DNA of 64,000 bases from Isochrysis galbana (Eukaryota; Haptophyta; Isochrysidales; Isochrysidaceae). This document shows, one piece after another, positions 21,838 through 31,599 of the stretch. The stretch is taken from NCBI GenBank assembly GCA_018136815.1, contig CM030938.1, positions 5,852,494 to 5,916,493 on the forward strand, read 5' to 3'. The position numbers were made by a program, and so were the translations under genes. The stretch's first letter is position 1. Each line of letters opens with the position of its first letter. The notes under the pieces were generated by a model. That model saw nothing but the letters and a program-made list of their open reading frames with translations. It ran no database searches and had not been told where the DNA came from.

Positions 21838-21864
21838 CAGGTGTTAGACAAAGTCTAACACCTG
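21838..21864. promoter_or_regulatory. Perfect inverted repeat upstream of the SPP-like gene
   Basis: Arms CAGGTGTTAGAC and GTCTAACACCTG are perfectly complementary with an AAA spacer. A partial extra copy GGTGTTAGACAAG lies at 21813-21825. It sits 126 bp before the ATG of the protease gene. It could be a dimeric factor site or a transposon footprint. Confidence 0.45.
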
Positions 21865-21989
21865 TCTCAGGAGGTGTTGGACGATCAATCTCGCTAGGGT
21901 ACACCCCCCCCCGGAGTTCTTTATTTAGTCTTTATTTTCTTCTTCCCCCCCCCCCCCTCCTTTCCCCGCCCCCTTCGGCGCGGCGGGCG

Positions 21990-24450
21990 ATGGGCGGCGG
22001 CGGCGCGCGGCAGCGCTACCCACAGCTGCTGGCGCTGCTGGCGCTGCTGGGCGGCACGCGAGGGGCGACGGTCCGTCTCATAGTCGGAAACACGAGCGTG
22101 AGCGCCACTCACGCCTCCGCTACGCCCGAGCCACCCAAGGCAGAGCTCGCACTCTTCGCTCTCCACTCGCACTGCTCGCTTCCCTCTCTCTCTCCTCTCT
22201 CTTCTTTCCCCTCGCCTGTCGCGTTCTCCTTGTTCCCCTCGCTCCCCAGCTCGTCCACACCTTCGGTCGCGGCGGCCACTATGTCGCCCCCCCCCCCGCC
22301 GTCATCACCCTTTGCGCTCCTAGTGCCTCGCGGTGGCTGCTCGTTTGACGCCAAGATGGCGCTGGCGATCGCCGCTGGAGCGAGCGTCCTCCTCGTTGCA
22401 GACCAGCTCCTCTATGCGCCAGCGCCCAATATTAGCGGCGCGGTGGGCTCAGGCTCGATGCTGCTGACCGACCCATGCGCCGTCGACTGTTCACTCGGCG
22501 CCGTGCTCCTCGACTCTGCTGAGCTCTCTCGGAAGGTGGTGCTCGGCGGGATGGGTGAGCAGTGCGCGCTTGTGTGCGGTGGCCGTGCGTGTGGCTTCGC
22601 TGATCCGCCTCCCAACGCTACGGCGCACGCGGGAGAGGCTAGCGACGAGAGTGTTGCGGCAGGTGCCGGCGGCGCGGTGTGGCCAATCCGACGCGCCTGC
22701 TGCGCTGTCGACGAGGACGTCGACATGCAGATTTCGCCAGTCGTCGAGCTTCCGGGCGAGGCGGGTCGCAGCTCGCCTGCCTTGCCCGCACTCTTCCTCT
22801 CTGTCACGGATTCGACGCGGCTGCTCGCGGCTGCGGGACCGAGCGCCTTCGAGGGGCCCGGCCTGCCACGGCTGCTCATCGATGCGGAAGGCGGAACGGG
22901 CGGCGGCGGCGGCAGCGGCGTGCCGCAGCTTGACCCCTCGGCGCTCTACATCCTCGTGATGGGCACCGCAATCGCTGCGCTCACCTCGGCCGCGGGCGCA
23001 CGCGCCCAGCACGCGCAGGCGATGGCCGCCGCGTCGGGCGCCACTGCGACCGGAGCCGACGACGCCGAGCCGCTCCAGATGTCCGCGCCCATGGCGCTCG
23101 CCTTTCTTGGCATGGCGAGCACGCTTCTCCTCGTGCTCTACATGCTGCTACAAGCAGGCTACCACGTCATCCTGCTCCTGCTCGTCGTACTCTTCGCCAC
23201 TGCGGCAGTCCACTCGCTTCTCGTTCTCGGCGCGCCGCTCGCCGCCGCCGTGCTCACGCCGCGGCTCCGCTCCACTTCCCTGCGGCTGGGCGCGCTCGCC
23301 ACGCTCGACGTGCCGACTCTCGCTGCGATGCCCCTCGCGGTCGGCGTGGGTGTCGCATGGCTCGCATATCGGCATGCGCAGTGGGCGTGGGCGCTGCAGG
23401 ACCTGATGGGCGCCGCTGTTTGCGCCAGCTTCCTCCGCACTGTCCAGCTTCCTTCACTCGAGGCACGCAGCACCCGCCAGCCCGCACCGTCACCACCGCA
23501 GCAATAAACGAGCCACTCCGCTCAGGCGTTGGATCATGCTACCCTGTGTCGTAGGTCGCAACGTTGCTCCTTGGGCTCATGTTCTTCTACGATATCTTCA
23601 TGGTGTTCATCTCGCCAGCGGTGCGCGCCGTTGTCGGCCCACAATCTCCTTCCGGCTAAGTCCGCTCGCCGGCCGCGCGCCGTGCCCCAACACCCTGCTC
23701 GAGCGCGCCTTTTCCTCCGCACGATCTCGCAGATTTTCCATCGGTCTGTCATGATGTCCGTCGCGACAGCAGGGAATCCCTCGGCCTCCGTCTCGGAGGA
23801 CGGAACCACGTGCATCCGACATGAGGGTGCGGCGCCCGTCGATCCACCGCTCTGACTGCGCATGCCGCCGCCGACGTGCGCATACGCCGTCCCGCCTCGC
23901 AGGCGAGCGAATGCCAATGCTTCTACTCGTTCCGCGCGTCACCCATGCGGGCGCGCCTGCCGACTATGCCATGCTCGGGCTGGGCGACATTGTGATACCT
24001 GGATTGTTGCTCACCTTCGCTGCGAGGGCCGACCTAGCGCAGCGCGCCGCGGGTAGCGGCGACGGTGCGGACGGCTGCAATTGGCTGACGGTCGGGTGCG
24101 CCGGCGGTGGGTATTGGCTCGTGGCGAGCATCGGCTACTGCATCGGGCTTGGGCTTGCCCTACTTGCCAACGCCTTCCATCTCTCTTTCTATGGCGTGCA
24201 GGGGCAGCCGGCCCTGTTGTATCTCGTGCCTTGTACGCTCGGTTCCGTCGCCCTGCGGGCCAGTCTCCGGCACGAGTTGGGCTCGCTGTGGAGGGGCAAG
24301 ACGGCCGAGTCGGCTGGCGCAAGAGACCTGGTGGGCGTCGTGCCAGAGGGGGGCGCGGACGATGAGTCGTGCGTGCAGCAGCAGCTGTGTGGCCGCGCGA
24401 CGGGGGGTGGCGGCAGCGACGGCTCGTTGCACTACACATCTCTACCGTAA
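21990..24450 (+). CDS. Signal peptide peptidase-like (SPPL) intramembrane aspartyl protease
   Basis: Four exons fit with matching phase: 21990-23462, 23555-23620, 23733-23826 and 23903-24450, giving about 726 residues. The ATG at 21990 opens a signal peptide (QLLALLALLGGTRGA). A protease-associated domain is centred on FALLVPRGGCSFDAKMALAI (residues about 107-126). Nine membrane segments follow. The family's two catalytic aspartates are present in MFFYDIFMVF (YD, about residue 504) and YAMLGLGDIVIPG (GLGD, about residue 573), and the PAL motif is in QPALLYLVP (647-649). Known SPPL proteins cleave type II membrane proteins within the bilayer, in ER, endosome or lysosome membranes. The first intron is GC-AG (CTCGAG|GCACGC). 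All key residues are intact. Confidence 0.9.
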
Positions 24451-24837
24451 GAGATGCTGGACGCGCGGAGCCACCCGCCTGAAGCCAACATGGATTTCGC
24501 AGCACCATGTGTGGCGAGCCCGCGTCTATGGACATGAAGTGCGACGAGTAGTCACGAAAAGCGATCGCAATTGCTCAGTGTAGTTCGGCGCCCAGATGGC
24601 CGTTCCGCCTTTTGCGCCACCTTGTGACGACTGTTGTCGCCGCTTTCTTCGAGCACTCCGACGTGTACGCAGCGGTACAGTGGTACGCAGCGGCGGGTGT
24701 GATGGAGCCGTGCATCGTGCGTTGCATACGTTTGCTGCCCCACCCATTCTTTTGTGCATTCGTCGGTCCTTGGAGGTTATCGTCTCATGTGCTGACTATA
24801 GGCGCATGGGTTCGCCCACATCGTTGATATGCAAATC

Positions 24838-25048
24838 GACTCAGGATCGATCGTGATGGCACGAAGGTGAGCGCTGCATGCATTATCAGAAGGCAAAGCA
24901 ACAAGCCCTTGTTATATATATCTCACAGAGCGTGAGTGCTATGGGAAATAATCGGGTATGAGACGGACTCAGGATCGATCGTGATGGCACGAAGGTGAAC
25001 GCTGCATGCACAATCAGAAGGCAAAGCAACAAGCCCGTGTTATGTATA
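24838..25048 (+). repeat. Direct repeat, two copies of about 82 bp
   Basis: Copies at 24838-24919 and 24967-25048 share ACTCAGGATCGATCGTGATG onward and the segment CAGAAGGCAAAGCAACAAGC, with few differences. They are separated by about 47 bp. No coding content was seen. Confidence 0.8.
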
Positions 25049-25069
25049 TGTTACCCCCCTGGAGCCAAC

Positions 25070-25225
25070 GCCCCCCAGGAGCTATCGGGGGCCCCCGAGA
25101 GCTATCGGGAGGAAATTCTTTCCCGATCGCCAATAGCCCCACCGAGAGCTACCGGGGGACCGAGCAAATCCCCCGAGAGCTATTGCTATTGGGAGATTTT
25201 ACCTCCCCCGGGGAGCTATCGCGTT
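25070..25225. repeat. Irregular GAGCTATCGGG repeat cluster
   Basis: At least six copies of a GAGCTATCGGG/GAGCTACCGGG word, in both orientations, are spaced 15-35 bp apart with C/G-runs between. It can fold into multiple stem-loops. Function is unknown. Confidence 0.6.
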
Positions 25226-25359
25226 TAAAAATCTTCTTAAAAATCTCCGCTACGTGTGCGGCGTAAGGCAGCGTGCTCATGTGCCTCACTACTACCCAAC
25301 CTCAACCGGGCCTGAATTATATTTCCGCACGGCCGTCAGACGTCAGAGGCCTGTGAAAT

Positions 25360-25513
25360 CGGGTATTTTTCGAAAATTTTGCCGGAAGACCGAAGACCCC
25401 CGGTTTTTTTTGCTGATCTCCCATACCAGAACCTATAGGGAGCTTATTTAGGCCTTCATTTGCCCATTCCTGATGGCGCCCTCCGCATCCCCCTAGTAAG
25501 TGACCGGGCTAAA
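25360..25513 (+). repeat. Dispersed repeat ending in TAGTAAGTGACCGGGCTA
   Basis: Related to the reverse complement of 35871-36030 over about 150 bp. Shared segments include CATACCAGAACCTAT, GGAGCTTATTTAGG and the end word GTGACCGGGCTA. It is likely an end or solo copy of a mobile element. Confidence 0.6.
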
Positions 25514-26841
25514 AAAAATCTCAAAAAGCTAGCCGCTCGCTACTTGCACGGCGCGAGGCAGATTGCTGGTGCTACTCCTAGCTACCCTCCCCATCCTACC
25601 ACCATCCCCTTCCCCTCCGTAGGGACGAAGAGGAGCCGGGGGACATCGGGCGTGGGGCTCGAGCATGGCTCCCGATTCCTTCCCTGGAAGACCGGGGGAG
25701 GGGGGGCCGCGCGCGTTGCTTCGGCCGGGGGCGTGAGACAAGGGGGGTAAGAGTGGGTGATCTGGGTGCCTGTCCCGCCCCCTCGTGGGCCTTCAGTCAG
25801 TGGGAGTCTTCGCCCTTGTCCGAGTGAGTTATGTTATGTTCCGGATGCCTAGCTCGGTTGCCGCTCGCGCATCAGGGCATCCGAAATGCCTCCAAGTTGA
25901 AGTCTTTGTCAACGGTGTATAAATAAGGGAGTAATCATCTTGCGCAGATGCTTATTGCTCGGGATACCGACTTTCGAGGGGCTTGCTATGGGCAATCGAA
26001 CTCCTCAGGCGCCTTGAGGAAGACATTCCTCGATTGGCGGGGCGGAGTTTTCATATTCAACTCGCCAGCGGTCCGGCCTCTTCAGCAGAGGGGGGGAAAA
26101 TGCGAAACTTGTGCACGCACAACTCGCCACACAATGAAAGAATGCGCACAATATCTTGCGCACACCTTCCGGAACAATCCAGACACGAACGGCATGGAAT
26201 ACAAAAGACATCGTTCCTTAAGTCGTGGGACAGCATCTTGTGACACAAGTGCACAACGCACCACCCAAGTGCTCTCAACGGAATGAAGACCCAACCAGAA
26301 CCGGGCGTCATCCAACGCGGGGCGGAAAACAAAACCGTCGAACAAGCACACGACGAATTTTCAAGTTTGTGATTTCAGCAAATAATGAGGGGTCGCGGTG
26401 CGATAAGGGAATGGGGCTAACACTCACACATGGCAGGACTACCTGCCACGGCAACACGGCAAGCGCAAGCAACGAGCCTCGGCCGGTTAGTCAAACAGGT
26501 CGTGCCAACGAAAAATATGTGCAACCATCGCGCGTCAACAAGACTTGAGCAGCAACGCCCTTGGCCACGCGGTATATATCTTACTGCTATCAACTAAGTA
26601 CCACGGCAGCATGAGCCGGACGGGAGGTTGGCCTCCATGAAGGCGTCAATCGCAGATGGGAGCCAACGGCCTAGGTCCCATCCCGCTGCTAGTCTCTAAG
26701 TTGACTCGAGGGCTCGAGTCGGCGAAAGTATCAACGGCGTGCAACTCCACCTCAATTCAATATTGCGCATGCGCAACCATGCCATCCGACCACGACATTC
26801 CGTCTCAAGCGATGGGGCCGCCGTCGGTTTGCGGGGCGCTG
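25514..26841. other. Intergenic region; possible Gag zinc-knuckle fragment
   Basis: No firm gene. A plus frame at 25948-26286 contains KCETCARTTRHTMKEC (C-x2-C-x5-H-x4-C), reminiscent of a copia-type Gag knuckle, but the surroundings give no other retroelement motif. The rest is unremarkable AT/GC-mixed sequence. Confidence 0.35.
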
Positions 26842-29777
26842 TCAATCATCCATCACCACGGGAAACGACACTGCCCCCACTGGCGCCAGCTCGAGTGCCG
26901 ACGAGGGCCGCACACGCCCTGCCTCCAACGTTGACCGGCGCACATGCGGCGGGGCTACAGGTGATGTCGCTTGCGAAGAGTCACCGCATGCAGCCGCGCC
27001 AGCCCTCCTTGGGTCACTCCATGTGCCGCCGCATCTGCAGCTGTTGTACATTGAGCACGCTGTACCATCCTCTGCACTAGGGCTCCCAGGCGGCGAAGCA
27101 ATCTCATGTGCACCCACATCGAGCGGCGCCATCTCCGCGTGGCGTTCCACGCAGCAGCCTCGGTCGAAGCTTACACCCAGACCGCCTCGCAGCCCCGAGC
27201 GACTTGCGCCAACGCGCCCGCGGCTCGAACGGCGCGCGCTCTCATGACTCCTCCGCCCGCGGCCGCCCGAGCTACCATTATGTCGGTGGTCGATGCGACG
27301 GGCACCTTCGCCGTCAGCTTCGTGGGACTCTTCGAGTCCGAGCTTGACAAAGCGCGTGCCTCGGTGAAGACCGCGGACGGTCAGCGCGATGATCACCGCG
27401 GCGGCCACCAGGAGCGCTAGCGCTGACACGCTCAAGGCGAGCATTTTACCAAGCGAGCGTGGCTCGTGCTGGAAGCGAGCCACATACGCTCCTTGCTGCG
27501 CGACGGCTGGCGCGCCGCTGCCGTCACACGCCACGGGGAGCCAGCCGGAATGGCCATTGGCCTCGATGAAGTGCTGCAGCGCGTGCCAGTCACACACGAG
27601 GGGAGAACGATCGACGCTACCTTGCTCGCCTGTCGGCATGCAAAACTCTGCGCGAAGATCCGCGTCGGAGCGCGCATAGCACTCCAGAAGCTCCTCGCTC
27701 TGCGCCCAACCATTCGACTCTGTGGGCAGCGGATTCAAAGTCCGCGGCGGCGGAGGCGGAGGCGGCGGGGGCGGGGGCGGCAGAGACGAGGAAGGAGACG
27801 GACACTCCTTGGACCGTCCCTCGTGCTTGCCGTGCTCGTCCCAATGGCGCTGCAGATCAATCCATCCGCACTGCAACGGCTCGGAGTCACCGACGCAGTA
27901 CGCGGCACGCATGTCGTGGTAGCGCCGCGCGTAGCACGCCATCTCGCGCACCTGGCGGGTTGGGGGTCGCAGGGTCGGCGGGTAGGCGTGGGGACGCCGC
28001 CGATGCATAGCATTGCGCTGTTGGGGACGGCCGGTGTGGTAAGACGGCGGCTAGGCAAAGGTGCAGGCGCCCTAGCGCGCGCGCGTGCGTCTGAGCAGTG
28101 TTGATTAGAGGTGCCGGAGCGCGCCTGTTCGGTGGGAGGCGGCCTCGGTGGCGGCGACGGCCGCGGTGGCGGTGACGGCGGCCTCGGCGGCCGATCGCAC
28201 CCCAGAGTGTAGCCAAGGTCGCGGCCCGTCTCACTCCAATGCCGTTGTAGCGCACCCCAGTCGCACTGGAGCGCGGGCGGACGTCCGGCACTCGTACCGG
28301 CGGGCGTCTGGTGCGGATCACTGTGCCGGCAGAAGGAGGACTTGAGCTCTAGGTACCGCTCCGCGTAGCACACGAGCGTGTCGGCCAAACCAACTGAGTG
28401 GAAGAAGGCGTTGATTCCCAGCGCCATCTTCTCCATTGCCGCGCAACTCCCTGCACTCGCGTGGACGTTGCGGCGTGGGCGTGGGGCAATTTCCGGCTGC
28501 GCGCCATGTCGTGTGTCGGCGTACCTGGGTGCAATCCATCGCCCATGTCGGCGAGTGTGAGCAAGTTGCCGCCCTCCATGACGTACATGTCGCGGTCGCC
28601 GGCGAGAACGAAGCTGCGGACTGTCTGCCGGATCTGTTCGCGAAGATCCTGCGGAGACGGTGCGGGCGCGGCGGGGCTGAGCGCGGCGCGCGCGAGGCGG
28701 TTGGCGTGGCGAGCGCACCTCGATGGTGTACCTCGCGTTGCCCGAGCAGTGGTTGCCGCGGGCCTCGTGCCCGTGCCGCCGCTCGATGAGCGTGATGACG
28801 ACGATGGGCACCGGTGGCCGACGCTCGTCCTCCGCCTCGCGGATGCCACGTAGGAAGGAGGCGAGCTTGTCCGAGATGTCGCAGCTCGACGTGCCCCAGT
28901 CGTTTGTGCCGATGAGCACCGAGACGAGGTCCGCGTCCATGGAGCCAATCACCGGCCCATGGCGCGGCGTGATGGGGATGCCGCCCCAGCCCAGGTTGAT
29001 CGAGTTCCAGTTGTTCATTCGGCCGACCAGCTCCGGATACCTATGACGCGCACGAGAGGGGGCCTCCGTCGGCGGTGCGGCGCGGTGCAGCGCGTCATTC
29101 GCGGCGCGGGCGACGCACGGCGTCTCGGCGCAGAAGCCGTGGGTGATCGAGTCTCCGTAGGCGACGTAGGTGAAGGGCTCCTTTGGAGGCGGCGCGCGCA
29201 CGGTCAGCGGCGCCTCGCCGCGCAGCTCGATCCCGCGGAAGACGACGGGTCCACCCCACGGCATCACGAGCTCGAGCGTGCGCAGCGCGCGCGTCTGGCC
29301 GGGCGCGAGCAGCTCGAGCGAGACATGCCCGTTGAGGAGTTGCCCGCGTCGCTGGAGCGCGGCGGAGGCGGGCGGCAGCCTCGTGCGCACGCCGTCGACA
29401 TAGAGCAGCGGCAGACAGTTTGCGTCGCATGCGTCTCCCGGCTGGGAGTCTCCCCTCTCACTCGGAATGTAGCAGAAGGCGGTGCCGCTCGAGGTCGGGC
29501 ATCCGACCGAGCATCCTCCCGCGGTATACTCGATGGTCATCGTAGCTTGTGTGGCGTCTGTGCGTACTGCGATCGTCGCCCCCGGGTTCTGCTGCTCTGC
29601 GTACGGCCCAGTCAGGTTGAGCCCCGCCCAGCCTCTCCATAGAGGAAGCCATCCACAGGGCCAAGAGGGAAAGTCATCGAAGCATCTGTCGAATACAGCG
29701 CGATCGGCGTCGAGGTGGAGGTGGAGGTAGTTGGAGTAGGAGAGGCGCTCGTCCGAGGGAGAGAGGTGGGTCCACAT
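26842..29777 (-). CDS. SGNH/GDSL hydrolase with three Cys-rich repeats and a C-terminal membrane anchor
   Basis: Four exons join in phase: 28719-29777, 28525-28648, 28126/28125-28450 and 26842-27951, giving about 872 residues. The SGNH blocks are in order: block I YVAYGDSITHG (Ser about 210), block II NLGWGGIPIT, block III VLIGTNDWG (Asn about 292) and block V GDGLHP (Asp 390, His 393). Then come three repeats of about 45 residues built as CYAxxYxxLxxxFC...C-W-LQxH-C, separated by Pro-rich linkers. A membrane helix follows at about 674-695 (LALSVSALALLVAAAVIIAL), then a basic tail. SGNH enzymes hydrolyse esters of carbohydrates or lipids; an outward-facing carbohydrate esterase is inferred. 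The third intron is GC-AG (CAG|GCGCGC). The ATG at 29777 lacks an obvious signal peptide, so an upstream exon may be missing. Confidence 0.8.
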
Positions 29778-30129
29778 TGTAGGTGGAAGTGAAGGGAGGC
29801 GGGGGAGGCGATGGAGAGGGGCGGCGCGCCCACCGCCGGACTAAATATAGATCCACTCTCTCATCTCTCTCTGTAGTAGGTAGAGCTAGACTAGTGGTTC
29901 CATTCGCCGCGAGCGCGGTAAGCGGTAAGAATATTAAAAGGTTTTGAAAGTTCGTAGCCATAGGGCCAGTAGGGAGGGCTGAGATTCACCCTAAATACTC
30001 TGGGGTTTTTCTCTTCTTTCTTTCATATTCTTCTTCATTCTCCCTCTGTTATTTTTACTTTTTACTATTGTTTACTCTTTACTGTTATTTCTTATTTTTG
30101 TTTCTGAGACTGAGATATCGCGAATGCGA

Positions 30130-30542
30130 ATGCGACATCTGAGAGCACAGCTCAGGGGGCAGGCAAGGCTGAGGCATGGCCCTGGCCCCTCCTGCCTCTC
30201 CTTCGCTGGCTCTCGCGCCCCTGCCGGTCGACTGGTCGACTGGAGCGCTGGCTAGGGGCTCTTATTGTTATTGATAGGTGAGGGGGGGGCAGGGGGCAGG
30301 GGGAGGAGGGGTTGGTCAACAAAGCGACACGGTGGCCACTTGGGCCAGGGCGTGCGAGCTCTGTGCCCGAATCTCTGGGAGAGTCTGGGCAGTTTGGATG
30401 AGTCCCCCCTGACTGCCAAGAGGCAGCGCAGCAGGGGCGTGGATGGTTCTCGCCCCCCATGAGCCATGAGGGGGGTCGAGAGAGTGGGGGGGTCGCGAGG
30501 CCCCCCTCCCCCTCCATGGCGACCAATCATTAGATTAATGAT
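30130..30542 (-). mobile_element. Retroposon leader, third subfamily
   Basis: Reading minus, the hairpin ATCATTA-ATC-TAATGAT (30526-30542) is followed by TGGTCGCCATGGAGGGGGAG. A Pro/Ser/Arg-rich frame (MEGEGGLATPPLSRPPSW) runs to about 30150. Internal segments resemble the 57.4-57.8 kb leader (for example the GGGGCAGGCAAGGCTGAGGC area). No tail was found. Confidence 0.55.
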
Positions 30543-30566
30543 GAAGATGTAGGATGAAATAGCATG

Positions 30567-30740
30567 ATCTCTTAACCGGCGAAGCACCCTAGGAGGTGCT
30601 GCAATAGCAGTTGCCTTGATTGAGGAGGGGGTGTGTTCACAAGATATGGAACGTCCATTTACCTTTATATATGGAGCTCAGAGCACTCAACGCTGTCGCG
30701 AAGCACCTTCAAAGGTGCTTCCTGCCGCCGGTTAAGAGAT
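30567..30740. mobile_element. MITE-like element with 14-bp terminal inverted repeats
   Basis: ATCTCTTAACCGGC at 30567-30580 is exactly complementary to GCCGGTTAAGAGAT at 30727-30740. Just inside each end is a hairpin: AGCACC-CTAGGA-GGTGCT on the left, and GAAGCACCTT-CA-AAGGTGCTTC on the right. It has no coding capacity. A target-site duplication is not clear. Confidence 0.7.
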
Positions 30741-31599
30741 AAGATAGTGCACGTCCACACCACATCGCAAAAATAACGTAAGGCACGCAGCCGTGGGTCA
30801 ATACAAATCATGCACCACAACACACAACGACACGTTCATTTTTGCACCACGCAAGCCTGAGTCGCAGCGTGGCTGCGTGAAAGAGGCTTTCAATTCCATT
30901 TAAACTCGTGAGCAACGACCGCTCTACCACCACGTGTAGGCTTCCGTTGTACGGCTCGCATGCGGTGGGAGTGAGTCGGTGCGGATGCGACTCCCATGTG
31001 CGTTTGGTGCATGGGGCCGGCGCGCGATCAGACAACTGAGATTGCTCTCGAACCACACATGAAGGAACCTTTCTTTGCGCAACGTGTCATGATAATCGCT
31101 GAATAGTCCGTCGGCAAGCAAGGAGCCAAAGTCTGAAGAGCAAAGCGAGAGCATCACAAAAGCCGCTCGTGTGCTCGTGCAGTAGACCTTTCAGTTATGG
31201 CGTGTCTGTAGCCTCGGAAGCTAGCCGCTGTACAGGTCGGGCAAATGCAACACGGGGCTCGGGGGGACAACCAATGAGGAAGGGAGGGATCGCGTCTTGT
31301 CGGCGACAGGGAGCAAGGATCACTGTATTTGCGTGCCGTCCTTGCTTCGAAACTGCTGCTCACGTCAGGATGACGCTTTCACCTATGGAAGCATTTGCAA
31401 CGGCCGCCCGATGGCTGGCGGCTCGTCCAAAGCTGGCGGCCACGGCAACGACTCAGTGGTCGCCGGCGGAGGGGCATCAAGGAGTACAATCTCTCCGCCT
31501 AGGTTATGTGTACGAGTTCGCGTCAGTTTGGAGCGGCGCCACCCTCAGGCGTCGAGTGTATCACTAATGTCGTCCGGGTATGTCGGCGCACAGCTGCCA
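30741..31599. other. Intergenic region without recognised gene
   Basis: No conserved coding signal on either strand. Part of it may be the 3' UTR of the zinc-knuckle gene to the right. Confidence 0.45.

Noticed and set aside
25070-25225. CRISPR-like array
   Set aside because: Repeat words are short, irregularly spaced and in both orientations, and the genome is eukaryotic.
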